A stretch of 64,000 bases of DNA, taken from positions 1 through 64,000 of the forward strand of contig NZ_BKAJ01000072.1 in NCBI RefSeq assembly GCF_007992495.1. The letters are read 5' to 3'. This document shows positions 29,979-38,504 of the stretch, piece by piece. The notes beneath the pieces were generated by a model. The model searched no databases. It was not told the DNA's origin and was given only the letters and a program-made list of their open reading frames with translations. The first letter of the stretch is position 1; each line of letters begins with the position of its first letter. This stretch comes from Reyranella soli. GTDB taxonomy: Bacteria > Pseudomonadota > Alphaproteobacteria > Reyranellales > Reyranellaceae. A program made the translations under genes and the position numbers.

Positions 29979-30936
29979 GATCGCCTCGCTGCTGCTCGCG
30001 GCTCTCGCCCTGGCTGAGCTGCCGGTAGCAGCGCAGGCGCAAGCCTGGCCCGACAAGCCGATCCGCTTCATCGTGCCCAGCCCGCCGGGCGGCGGCACCG
30101 ATTCGCTGACCCGGCTTCTGGCCAACAAGCTCGGCGAGACGCTGAAATGGCAGATGGTGGTCGACAACCGGCCGGGCGCCGGCGGCAATCTCGGCCTCGA
30201 CATCGCAGCCAAGGCCACGCCCGACGGCTACACGATCGTGATGGGCGAATCGAGCAACCTTGCGATCAATCCGTACCTCTACAGGAAGCTGCCGTTCGAC
30301 CCGGCCAAGGACGTGGCGCCAGTGGTGCTTCTCGGCACGGTACCGCTGGTGCTGGTGGTCTCGGCCAACGCACCGTTCGATTCGCTGAAAGCGCTGGTCG
30401 ACGCTTCGAAGAAAAAGCAGCTCACCTTCGCCTCGTCCGGCAACGGCACCGTCGGCCACCTGGTCGGCGAGATGTGGAAGCGCGCCGTCGGCAGCGACAT
30501 GATGCACGTGTCCTACAAGGGTGCAGGGCCGGTGGTGATCGACCTGGTGGGTGGACAGGTCGACCTGCATTTCGCCTCGCTGCCGGCGGCGCTGCCGTTG
30601 ATCGGGAGCGGCAAGCTCAGGGCGCTGGCGACGACCTCGGCCGAGCGGCTGCCGTCATTGCCCAACGTGCCGACGCTCGTCGAAGCGGGCTTTCCTGGTT
30701 TCGACTACTACGTGTTCTACGGCGTGCTGGTGCCTGCCGGAACGCCTGATGCCATCGTCGGCAAGCTCAATACCGAAATCGACCGCGCCATCGAAGCACC
30801 CGACATGCGCAAGAATCTCGCCGAGCGCGGCGTCGATGTCCGCGCCGGAACGGTGCAGCAGTTCGACGCCTTCCTGGCCAAGGAACGCGCCAAGTGGTCG
30901 GTTGCCGTCAAAGAATCGAGCGCGACAGTCGACTGA
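29971..30936 (+). CDS. Tripartite tricarboxylate transporter receptor (Bug/TctC family)
   Basis: About 321 residues with a signal peptide (HRIASLLLAALALAELPVAA) and the Bug-family body: AWPDKPIRFIVPSPPGGGTD, VVDNRPGAGGNLGLDIAAKA, and the SYKGAGPVVIDLVGGQVDL segment. Such periplasmic proteins bind carboxylates or amino acids, often as orphan receptors without TctA/TctB, as here. ATG 29971 overlaps the end of the threonine aldolase gene, so translation is coupled. It may bind a hydroxy-amino or carboxylic acid linked to that enzyme, possibly as a sensor partner. Confidence 0.92.
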   Translation: MHRIASLLLAALALAELPVAAQAQAWPDKPIRFIVPSPPGGGTDSLTRLLANKLGETLKWQMVVDNRPGAGGNLGLDIAAKATPDGYTIVMGESSNLAINPYLYRKLPFDPAKDVAPVVLLGTVPLVLVVSANAPFDSLKALVDASKKKQLTFASSGNGTVGHLVGEMWKRAVGSDMMHVSYKGAGPVVIDLVGGQVDLHFASLPAALPLIGSGKLRALATTSAERLPSLPNVPTLVEAGFPGFDYYVFYGVLVPAGTPDAIVGKLNTEIDRAIEAPDMRKNLAERGVDVRAGTVQQFDAFLAKERAKWSVAVKESSATVD

Positions 30937-30954
30937 TTCTCCCAGACCGCGCGG

Positions 30955-32490
30955 TCAACTCCTGAATTGCCGATAGATCTGCTCCAGCGCCAGGCACAGC
31001 CCGGCAGTATCGCAGGCGGCGGATGCCGCAAGGCGGGCGCGCATGCCGGCGCGCAGGGCAGCGAGGGAGGCTGGGGTAGCTGGGTCGGGCACCAACGCGC
31101 TCGCCTTGGCCACCAGATCGTCTTCATGGCTGGCGACCCAATCGTCGAGGCCCGCCGCCCGAAGAAGGGAGGCGCTCGTGCGAGCGACCCAGCGGTCGCC
31201 GACGTAAGTCAGGACAGGAACACCCTGCCACAACGCCTCGGTCGTTGTGGTGCCGCCGTTGTAGGGGAACGTATCCAGCGCAATGTCGATGCGATCGTAG
31301 CTCCGCAGGAAATCGAAGTGTGCCGCGCCACCCTCGAGGTCAACGCGCTCGCTTGCGACACCGCGGGCGGCCAGGCGAGCGTGCAGGTGGTCGCGATTGG
31401 AGGGTTCAGCGAGCGTGGACGCGCGGACCAGCAGGCGCGAGGTCGGCGCGGACCGCAGTATTCGCGCCCAGATGTCGAGGGTAAGATCGTTCAGCTTGTA
31501 CGCCGAAGCAAGCGCGCCAAAAGTCAGTCTGCCCTGGTGGCTGCTGCAGGGCGGCGGCGCAACATCCGGCGCGGCATGAAAGACCTCGAACGCAAGGTAA
31601 GTGCCGCGGACGCGTAATACGCGCTCCGTGTAGAAGCCTTCCTCTACGGCTGGGATCACCACGTCGTCGCCGATGATGCCATCGAAGCAATCGAGACCCG
31701 ACGTCGCGTAGCTGTTGAACCAACCGAGCTGCACCGGTGCCGGCCGGTGCAGGAAAATTCGCAACCATTTCGGGGCGCTGTAGGCGTTGAGGTCGACAAG
31801 GACGTCGATACCGGCCGCGGCGAGCAGACGGGCGATCTTTTCATCGTCGCACGAGCCCACCTGCCAGATCACATCATGGTCGTGTTCCCTGTAGCCAGCC
31901 GACGCCGAAGGGTCGCCGCCCAGCGAGACCAGATGCACTTCGAAGCGATCGCGATCGTGGCGATTGATCACGCCGTAGACCGGCTTCATCCAGTTCGGCT
32001 TGTCGAAGAAGGCCGAAACGTAGCCGATCCGCAACTTCCCGCCCGACGGCGGCCGCGGCGGACGCTCCACCGGGCTGACGCCAGCGGCGAGGTGCCGCCC
32101 CCAGGCGTATCGCGCCGAGAACACATCAGCCTTTCCCGCCGAAGCGCTGCCCGGAATGATGATGGCGACGTTCTCTTCCGCCTTCTTGCGCATTGAATCG
32201 GCTGTGGCCGCGCGGCGATAGGCATAGATCGCCCGCTCAACGTCGCCCAGCCTGAACAGCGCCTCGGCCAGCAGGCCCCATGCCCCGACCTCCTCCGGCC
32301 GCAGGCGCACCGCGCGGCGCAATGCGTCGCTGGCCTCGCCGAAGGCGCCGGCTCGCAGCCGTGCGGCGCCGAGACCATGCCAGGCTGCGACATTGCCCTG
32401 GTCGGCGGCTATCAGCCGACGATAAGCGTCTGCCGCGGCGTCGATGTTACCGGCCAGATGCAGCGCATCTGCCGTTTCCAGGTCCATCAT
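30955..32490 (-). CDS. TPR-containing GT41 (O-GlcNAc transferase-like) glycosyltransferase
   Basis: About 511 residues. The first 110 residues carry three TPR units (AADAYRRLIAADQGNVAAWH; ASDALRRAVRLRPEEVGAWG; AIYAYRRAA). The rest is the GT41/SPINDLY-type catalytic region: LRIGYVSAFFDKPNW, VDLNAYSAPKWLRIFLHRPA, PVQLGWFNSYATSGLD and DTFPYNGGTTTTEALWQGVP, ending VGDRWVARTSASLLRAAGL. Family members O-glycosylate proteins with GlcNAc or other sugars. Tandem ATGs at 32490 and 32487 are possible. The ribosome-binding G-run lies inside the terminator of the preceding gene. Confidence 0.88.
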   Translation of the reverse strand: MMDLETADALHLAGNIDAAADAYRRLIAADQGNVAAWHGLGAARLRAGAFGEASDALRRAVRLRPEEVGAWGLLAEALFRLGDVERAIYAYRRAATADSMRKKAEENVAIIIPGSASAGKADVFSARYAWGRHLAAGVSPVERPPRPPSGGKLRIGYVSAFFDKPNWMKPVYGVINRHDRDRFEVHLVSLGGDPSASAGYREHDHDVIWQVGSCDDEKIARLLAAAGIDVLVDLNAYSAPKWLRIFLHRPAPVQLGWFNSYATSGLDCFDGIIGDDVVIPAVEEGFYTERVLRVRGTYLAFEVFHAAPDVAPPPCSSHQGRLTFGALASAYKLNDLTLDIWARILRSAPTSRLLVRASTLAEPSNRDHLHARLAARGVASERVDLEGGAAHFDFLRSYDRIDIALDTFPYNGGTTTTEALWQGVPVLTYVGDRWVARTSASLLRAAGLDDWVASHEDDLVAKASALVPDPATPASLAALRAGMRARLAASAACDTAGLCLALEQIYRQFRS

Positions 32491-32516
32491 AAAAAAACCC
32501 CGGACTGGGCCCGGGC
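32491..32516 (-). terminator. Rho-independent terminator overlapping the GT41 translation start
   Basis: On the minus strand, CCCGG-N7-CCGGGG is followed by seven T residues and then immediately by the ATGATG of the GT41 gene. The stem's 3' arm (CCGGGG) is also the only purine-rich sequence at ribosome-binding distance from that start. It ends the secreted lectin-like gene, which stops 10 bp upstream. Confidence 0.7.
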
Positions 32517-32525
32517 TCGCAACGA

Positions 32526-32993
32526 CTACTGGCGACGACAGTCCAGCACGATCGACTGACCGGAAGCTTCGGCACTGGCCGAGGCGTGACGCTCGTTGCC
32601 GCCGTCGCGGCACATGTAGCGCGCGTGGTAGTCCTTGGGGCAGCCCGGCCGGGGATCGCCGATCTGGCGACTGTCGACGCGGTAGACGCAATAGTCGCGG
32701 CCCTGGCACTGACGGGCAAGATCGCCGCTGACGTTGGTGCTGACGTTGCCGGCGCAATTGTTGCCGTAGGCGGCGCCCAGCACGCGGATCGACACGCCAC
32801 CCCCATAGGTCGGGTTCTGGTCCTGATAGCGCGGCTGATCCTGCTGTTGCTGCTGCGGTCCGATCTGGATGCCGCCGCCACTTCCCGGCAAGGGGATGGT
32901 TATCTGCGCCGCTGCCGGAGACATGCCGACGGCCAACAGCAGCAGCGCCGCCACGAGCGGACCGATGATCCTCTTGATCGACGCCTGAGCCAT
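32526..32993 (-). CDS. Secreted Cys-rich protein with SUEL-type lectin-like domain
   Basis: About 155 residues from ATG 32993, with a signal peptide (IIGPLVAALLLLAVGMSPAAA), a Gly/Gln-rich linker (IQIGPQQQQQDQPRYQDQN) and a C-terminal Cys-rich domain. The order VSIRVLGAAYGNNCAG, ARQCQGRDYCVYRV, IGDPRPGCPKDYHARYMC follows the spacing of sea-urchin-egg-lectin (rhamnose/galactose-binding) domains: AxYG, then C, CxGxxxC, GDP, K, YxC. The match is from pattern memory and needs a profile test. It is followed by a terminator and is divergent from an MFS transporter. It may bind sugars on surface glycans, and the downstream gene is a glycosyltransferase. Confidence 0.65.
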   Translation of the reverse strand: MAQASIKRIIGPLVAALLLLAVGMSPAAAQITIPLPGSGGGIQIGPQQQQQDQPRYQDQNPTYGGGVSIRVLGAAYGNNCAGNVSTNVSGDLARQCQGRDYCVYRVDSRQIGDPRPGCPKDYHARYMCRDGGNERHASASAEASGQSIVLDCRRQ

Positions 32994-33106
32994 GAACGCC
33001 TCCCCCGCTTCGATCTCTTTCCGCATCATACGTCGAATGCCGGTGTGCGAGCCAGAGACGCCTCGAACGCCTTGACCGGTCGGAAACGGCATCCGAGGCT
33101 TGGGCC

Positions 33107-34330
33107 ATGTCCGTCGCCACGCCGGCCCTTCCCGCCCGAACCGAGCGCTTCTGGGCGGCGCTGCTGGCGGCGACGCTGATGAACCTGCCCCTGGGATCGG
33201 TCTACGCCTTCAGCGTGCTGCTGCGCCCGATCGAGCAGGAGCTTGGCATCCCGCGCTCGGCTCTGTCGCTGGTCTTCGGTCTGGCGACTGTGGGATTCAC
33301 GGTGGGCTCGGTCGGCGCCGCCTTCCTCTACCGCGTCGCCCCGGCGCCGATCCTGGTGCTGGCGAGCGCGCTGGTGGCCGCGAGCGGCATCGCCCTGGCG
33401 GCGACAGCGAGCGGGCTTGCGCAGCTTTTGCTGGGCTACGGCATCGTGTTCGGCACCGGCGGCGGCGTGGCCTTCATCCTGTTGCAGCAGGGCGTGAATA
33501 TGCTGGTGCGGCGGCGCCAGGGGCTGGTGAACGGCTATATGGTCAGCCTCTACCCGATGGGCGCGATGATCGCGACACCGGCCTTTCATGCCTGCAACGA
33601 AGCCTTCGGCTGGCGCACCACCCTGGGCGGGCTGGCGACCGTGCTGGTGGTCGGCGGGATCGCGGCGGCGCTCCTCGCCCGGCACAGCGGGACGCGGCTC
33701 GTTGCCTCTGGGCATGGCGAGAGGGCGACAAGCGTGGCCACAGCGTCGACGACGGGCCCTGCGCTTCTCGGCCCGACCTTCCTGAAACTCTCGGCGACGT
33801 TCTTCCTGGCCGCCGCGGCGGGGCTGATGGTGCTGAGCCAAGCGCGCGAGATCGTGGCCACCTATGGTGGGGCGGCCACGCTGGCAGTGGCGGCCACGAC
33901 CGGCCTCACCGGCGCGATCGCCCTGGCGCGCATCAGCGGCGGCTGGCTGGTCGACCGCTTCGCCGTGCCGTACGTGGCGTGCGCGGCGCACGCGCTGGCG
34001 CTCGTCGGCGGGCTCTTGATGACGCTCCTGCCCGCGCCTGTCACCGCGGTCGTGGGGTTGGGGATGATCGGCCTGGGTTACGGCTTCGTCTCCGGTGCCA
34101 CCGCGGGCGGCATCGGCATCTACTGGCGGCCCAGCGACTACGGCCGTGTTGCCGGGCGCACCTACATCGCCTGGTGCCTGGCCGCCGTCAGCCTGCCGGT
34201 GCTGGCCGGCTACCTGTTCGACCTCACACGCGCCTACGACACGGCGGTGATGATCGCCGCCGGCGCCAATGTCTCTGGCATGGCGATGGCGCTCACCATG
34301 CCACGACACGGATGGCGGGAGCGAAGCTGA
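33107..34330 (+). CDS. MFS transporter, oxalate/formate antiporter (OFA)-like
   Basis: This 407-residue protein has 12 hydrophobic segments. NLPLGSVYAFSVLLRPIEQELGI near the N-terminus is the common opening of the OFA/monocarboxylate branch of the major facilitator superfamily. The A-loop region RRRQGLVNGYMVSLYPMGAM and ISGGWLVDRFAVPYV support MFS topology. Substrates of this branch include oxalate, formate and other monocarboxylates, but specificity cannot be read here. It starts 113 bp from the divergent lectin-like gene and has no obvious operon partner before the next gene at 34434. Confidence 0.88.
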   Translation: MSVATPALPARTERFWAALLAATLMNLPLGSVYAFSVLLRPIEQELGIPRSALSLVFGLATVGFTVGSVGAAFLYRVAPAPILVLASALVAASGIALAATASGLAQLLLGYGIVFGTGGGVAFILLQQGVNMLVRRRQGLVNGYMVSLYPMGAMIATPAFHACNEAFGWRTTLGGLATVLVVGGIAAALLARHSGTRLVASGHGERATSVATASTTGPALLGPTFLKLSATFFLAAAAGLMVLSQAREIVATYGGAATLAVAATTGLTGAIALARISGGWLVDRFAVPYVACAAHALALVGGLLMTLLPAPVTAVVGLGMIGLGYGFVSGATAGGIGIYWRPSDYGRVAGRTYIAWCLAAVSLPVLAGYLFDLTRAYDTAVMIAAGANVSGMAMALTMPRHGWRERS

Positions 34331-34433
34331 TCCGCCGCATGCGGGCGGCGCGAGATTGACTCGTAGAACGCCGCAACCCATCCTTACAACGCCGCTCCAG
34401 TCTGTCCGACCGCATTGGCGCTTGGAGGGTTAC

Positions 34434-35978
34434 ATGACGTCGTACCGGGTTCTCCGATTGCGTCGCGTGCTTTCCCAACTGGCGTTCCTCGCGGTCGCCG
34501 CGCTCGGCACGGCAGCCGCCGCGGCCCCGCCTGCGGGTCGCGTCACCATCGCCTGGCACGTGACGATCTCGCCGAGCTGGTTCGATCCGTCGACCGCGCC
34601 GCCGCAGATCACGCCGTTCGGCATGCTCTATGCGATCCACGATGCGCTCGTGCGGCCCTATCCCGGCCACAAGATGGGCCCGAGCCTCGCCGAGTCGTGG
34701 AAGGAAAGCCCGGACGGCAAGACTTACGAGTTCAAGCTGCGGGCGGGACTGAAGTTCCACAACGGCGACCCGGTGACGACCGAGGACGTGAAGTTCAGCT
34801 TCGACCGCTACAAGGGCGCCGGCGCGAAGGCCCTGCACGACCACGTCACCGAGGTCGAGATCGTCGATCCCCTGGTGGTGCGCTTTCACCTCAAGGAACC
34901 CTGGCCCGACTTCATGACGTTCTATGGCACGACCGCCACCTCCGCCGGCCTCGTCGTGCCGAAGAAATACCTCACCCAGGTGGGCGACGAAGGCTTCAGG
35001 AAGCACCCGATCGGCGCCGGCCCTTACAGGTTCGTCGGCAACAAACCGGGCATCGAGGTCGAGCTGGAGGCCTTTCCCGGCTATTGGCGCCGCGTGCCCA
35101 GCGTGAAGACGCTGATCATGAAGAGCGTGCCTGAAGCGACCACGCGCGCCGTGATGGTGAAGACCGGCGAAGCCGACATCGCCTACGCCATCGACGGCCC
35201 CGAGGCCGAGGAGATCCAGCGCGATCGGCGCCTGCAGGTGGTGGCGTCCAAACATGCGTCGATCTTCTGGATCGAGTTCACCGAGCAATGGGACGCCAAG
35301 TCGCCGTGGCACGACCCGCGGCTGCGCCGCGCCGCGAACCTGGCGCTCGATCGCAAGCGCATCAACGAGGCGGCGTGCCTCGGCTTCTGCCCGCCGGCGG
35401 GCGTGATCGTGCCGCGGGTCATGGACTTCGCGCTGCAGGTCGAGGCGCCGCCTTATGACCTGCGCAAGGCCAAGCAGCTCCTCGCCGACGCCGGCTATCC
35501 CAACGGCTTCGACGCCGGCGAGTTTGCCGCGATCCCCGGTTTCCCGACGGTGGCCGACGCCGTGGTGAACGACCTGAACGCGGCGGGAATCCGGGTCAGG
35601 CTGCGGCCGATGGAGCGCGCGTCGTTCTACGCCGCCTGGCAGGAAAAGAAGCTACGCGGCCTGTTCATGACCGCGGCCGGAAACTCCGGCAATGCTGCCA
35701 GCCGCGTGGAATCGTTCATCCAGTCCAAGGGCGCCTACGCCTATGGCGGATATCCCGACATCGATGAACTTTTCCAGCAACAGGCGTCCGAGCGTGACAG
35801 CGAAAAGCGCGAAGCCCTGCTGCACAAGATCCAGCAGCTCACGATCGAGCGGGTGATGTTCGCGCCGGTCATGGACCTCCGCACCCTGAACGCCGTCGGC
35901 CCGCGCATCGCCAAGCATACGATCACCGACGTCTGGATGAGCCCGTTCGCCTCCTGCGAGGATCTGGAACTCAAGTAG
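34434..35978 (+). CDS. ABC transporter substrate-binding protein, family 5 (orphan)
   Basis: About 514 residues. From ATG 34434 it has a signal peptide (SQLAFLAVAALGTAAAAA), then the family 5 fold: HVTISPSWFDPSTAPPQITP, SLAESWKESPDGKTYEFKLR, LKFHNGDPVTTEDVKFSFDR, HPIGAGPYRFVGN and RRAANLALDRKRINEAA. Unlike the receptor at 24-25.6 kb, no permease or ATPase lies beside it, so it is an orphan receptor using another transporter or one outside the window. An earlier in-frame start at 34269 would read through the MFS gene end and is rejected. It ends 7 bp from the convergent TPR gene. Confidence 0.9.
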   Translation: MTSYRVLRLRRVLSQLAFLAVAALGTAAAAAPPAGRVTIAWHVTISPSWFDPSTAPPQITPFGMLYAIHDALVRPYPGHKMGPSLAESWKESPDGKTYEFKLRAGLKFHNGDPVTTEDVKFSFDRYKGAGAKALHDHVTEVEIVDPLVVRFHLKEPWPDFMTFYGTTATSAGLVVPKKYLTQVGDEGFRKHPIGAGPYRFVGNKPGIEVELEAFPGYWRRVPSVKTLIMKSVPEATTRAVMVKTGEADIAYAIDGPEAEEIQRDRRLQVVASKHASIFWIEFTEQWDAKSPWHDPRLRRAANLALDRKRINEAACLGFCPPAGVIVPRVMDFALQVEAPPYDLRKAKQLLADAGYPNGFDAGEFAAIPGFPTVADAVVNDLNAAGIRVRLRPMERASFYAAWQEKKLRGLFMTAAGNSGNAASRVESFIQSKGAYAYGGYPDIDELFQQQASERDSEKREALLHKIQQLTIERVMFAPVMDLRTLNAVGPRIAKHTITDVWMSPFASCEDLELK

Positions 35979-35985
35979 CGGGAAT

Positions 35986-37287
35986 TCAGAGCGCCGCAAC
36001 ACCAAGGACGGGAACGCCGGAAGCACCCGGCCGGCGCACACCCAGCAGCTTTCGCGCGTCGTCCATGCGGTTGGCGCGGAGGCAGGCGCTCAACAGGGTG
36101 AAGTCGATCAGGTCGTGTTGCGCCCGGCTGCCGCCGATGCGTTCGTTTTGTCCCGCGAGCGGCGCCAGCGCCTCGATAGCGCCGGAATAATCCCCGCCTT
36201 CGAAAGCCGCGAAGCCGCGCGCCAGCGCGGGAAGATAGGAGCCTGACGGGTAGCGGCCCGCTTGCGCCAACGCCTCGATCTGGCGGGCCCGCGCGTCGGC
36301 GGAGGACTCATCCTGCATGACGGCCTGGGCCAGGACGACATGCAGATCGGCGAGCCCGTTGCCCGGCCGCGGCAACGCCTGGCGTGCGAAGGCGTGCAGG
36401 GCGCGCCAAGCCTCGGCGTCGCGCGGATGGCCCGCGAGCTCGGCCCGCCACAGGAATGCCGCGCCGTCGGAAACTTTCTGCTGGGGGCCGCCGCTGTGCC
36501 GGTCGAGGGCGATGGCATCACGATAGAGCCGCGACGCTTCGGTCCAATTGCCGGCCTGGATCTCGAAAAGCGAGAGATGCCAGCTGAGATGACCGTGGAA
36601 AAAGCCCTCCCGCGGATAGGTGGCGAGCCACGAGGAGAGGAAGGCCCTCGCCGTCTCCAGGTCACCGCTCTCGTAGCAGATATGAGCGACGCCATGCGCG
36701 CCATGCGCGTTGTTCGGGTTGGCCGCCACGGACTGCTCGATCTTCTTGCGCGCCAACGCGAGCTGCCCATCCTCGGAGAGCGACATGGCGTGATAGGAGA
36801 CGAACCAGAAATCGTCGCCATAGGCTGGCGCCAGGCTGTCCATCAGGGCGGCGATCCGCTGCTTCTGCCCGAGTTGGCCCGAGCCGCCAATCAAGCCATT
36901 GGGGTTCGCAGCACTGGCGACCACCAGGGCATCGCGCGGCCACGCCGCCAGATGGGCATACAAAGCCGAGAGCGCGGCCTCGATCTCGCCCGCGAAGACA
37001 AGGTCGAAGAAGGCGATGTGGCTTGCCTCACGCTCGGACACGCCTGCAGCGAGATCCTTGGCGGCCGCCAGCGCTGCCCGTGCGCCCTGGACGTCGCCCT
37101 GCCTCAGCAGGACTTGCGCCTTGCCGGCGTGGGCCAAGGCAAAGCCGGGATCGGCGGCGATGGCCCGGTCGTAGGCTTCCAGCGCACCGGGATAGAAAGT
37201 GAGCGCCAGGCCCGAGGCCTCCACGTAGGCATCCCGTGCGGCAGCCGATGCCGTCGTCAAGGCAAGGTCGTAGCGATCCTTCAGCAT
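35986..37287 (-). CDS. TPR protein, TTC38-like
   Basis: About 433 residues of alpha-helical repeats without a signal peptide, so probably cytoplasmic. Segments YDLALTTASAAARDAYVEAS, AYDRAIAADPGFALAHAGKA, the segment ending EREASHIAFFDLVFAG and NNAHGAHGVAHICYESGDLE resemble the TTC38 family found from bacteria to animals. I chose ATG 37287; an upstream start at 37404 adds a non-conserved tail. The gene is convergent with the orphan receptor. Function is unknown; TPR arrays mediate protein contacts. Confidence 0.82.
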   Translation of the reverse strand: MLKDRYDLALTTASAAARDAYVEASGLALTFYPGALEAYDRAIAADPGFALAHAGKAQVLLRQGDVQGARAALAAAKDLAAGVSEREASHIAFFDLVFAGEIEAALSALYAHLAAWPRDALVVASAANPNGLIGGSGQLGQKQRIAALMDSLAPAYGDDFWFVSYHAMSLSEDGQLALARKKIEQSVAANPNNAHGAHGVAHICYESGDLETARAFLSSWLATYPREGFFHGHLSWHLSLFEIQAGNWTEASRLYRDAIALDRHSGGPQQKVSDGAAFLWRAELAGHPRDAEAWRALHAFARQALPRPGNGLADLHVVLAQAVMQDESSADARARQIEALAQAGRYPSGSYLPALARGFAAFEGGDYSGAIEALAPLAGQNERIGGSRAQHDLIDFTLLSACLRANRMDDARKLLGVRRPGASGVPVLGVAAL

Positions 37288-37499
37288 GACACACTCGTTC
37301 GTTTGCGCCGCGCACTCGACGGTACCATCAGACGATCGCAATCGCGAGGTTCCTGCCGGCAGCCCGGTGTCAATGGGCGAAACTTCGACCCTTCGCGTTG
37401 TCACTGTTTGGTTTCAATTCGGGCGTCGACAACCCTTGCGAGCTATCCCGCGCAGCAGCAAGCTCAATACCTGTTCTGGCGGCAAGGAGGGGATGCCCG

Positions 37500-37631
37500 A
37501 TGGACAATATCAGCCGCGCCATTGACAGCGCGCCCGACGTTCCGGCCCAGGTGGCCCTTATGGTTCTCGTCAGCCTGTGGGGCTTCATGAGCTGCTCGGC
37601 CGTTCTCTCGTTCATGGCTATTGGCCCATAG
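37500..37631 (+). CDS. Small single-pass membrane protein (43 aa)
   Basis: A short frame from ATG 37500 encodes a polar N-terminus (DNISRAIDSAPDVPAQ) and one hydrophobic helix (VALMVLVSLWGFMSCSAVL). A strong AAGGAGG ribosome site at 37484-37490 sits at ideal spacing, which is the main reason to call it. It lies between the divergent TPR gene and an NmrA-like gene. No family is recognised. A competing overlapping ATG at 37493 opens a ten-codon frame only. Treat as a plausible microprotein. Confidence 0.45.
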   Translation: MDNISRAIDSAPDVPAQVALMVLVSLWGFMSCSAVLSFMAIGP

Positions 37632-37719
37632 GCCACTGCCTCGGGCGGAACCTATCCCAAGGGCCAGCTATCGCCGGCCCGACGAAGGGTGCATTGATCG
37701 CCTCACCAGGAGGTGATTC

Positions 37720-38475
37720 ATGAAGATCGTCATCATCGGCGGCACCGGCCTGATCGGCTCCAAGACCGTTGCCATTCTGCGCCGCGCGGGCCATGAGGTC
37801 GTCGCGGCTTCGCCCAACAGCGGCGTCAACACCATCACCGGCGAGGGCCTCAAGGAAGCCCTGACCGGCGCGCACGTGGTGATAGACCTCGCAAACTCAC
37901 CGTCCTTCGAGGACAAGGCGGTGCTGGCCTTCTTCGAGACTTCCGGCCGCAACCTGCTCGCGGCGGAGGCTACCGCCGGCGTCCAGCACCATGTCGCGCT
38001 TTCCATCGTCGGCACCGACCGGTCGCCCGACAACGGCTATTTCCGCGCCAAGGTCGCGCAGGAGAAACTGATCACGGCATCCGGCATTCCCTACACCATC
38101 ATCCGCTCGACTCAGTTCCTGGAGTTCCTGCGCGGCATCGCCGCTGAAGGTACGAAGGGAGATAAGGTCAGGATTTCGTCCGGCCTGTTCCAACCCATCG
38201 CGTCGGACGATGTTGCCGCCATCGTCGCCGAGGTGGCGCTCGGGGCGCCGCGCAACGGCATCGTCGAGATCGCCGGTCCGGAACGGGCGCCGTTCAACGA
38301 AATCATCGCCCGTTATCTGAAGGCGATCGGCGATCCGCGCGAGGTCGTGCGCGACCCCGAGGCGCGTTACTTCGGCAGCCGCGTCGAGGAGCGCTCGCTC
38401 GTGCCGCTGGGCGAGGCGCGCCTCGGCCGAATCGGCTTCGACGAATGGCTCCGCCGCTCGCAGGCGGCAGCCTGA
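37720..38475 (+). CDS. NAD(P)-binding NmrA-like/atypical SDR protein
   Basis: This 251-residue Rossmann-fold protein starts MKIVIIGGTGLIGSKTVAIL, with the atypical-SDR glycine motif GGTGLIG. SIVGTDRSPDNGYFRAKVAQE supplies the typical surface around the cofactor, and IPYTIIRSTQFLEFL is a hallmark of NmrA-like NAD(P)-sensing or quinone-oxidoreductase-like members. The classical YxxxK pair is only partly kept (YFRAK). An AGGAGG ribosome site precedes ATG 37720. It is followed after 29 bp by a secreted cupin, so the two are likely co-transcribed. Enzyme or redox sensor cannot be decided. Confidence 0.87.
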   Translation: MKIVIIGGTGLIGSKTVAILRRAGHEVVAASPNSGVNTITGEGLKEALTGAHVVIDLANSPSFEDKAVLAFFETSGRNLLAAEATAGVQHHVALSIVGTDRSPDNGYFRAKVAQEKLITASGIPYTIIRSTQFLEFLRGIAAEGTKGDKVRISSGLFQPIASDDVAAIVAEVALGAPRNGIVEIAGPERAPFNEIIARYLKAIGDPREVVRDPEARYFGSRVEERSLVPLGEARLGRIGFDEWLRRSQAAA

Positions 38476-38504
38476 TCCGCATCGGCCAATCGCAGGAGAA
38501 TCCC

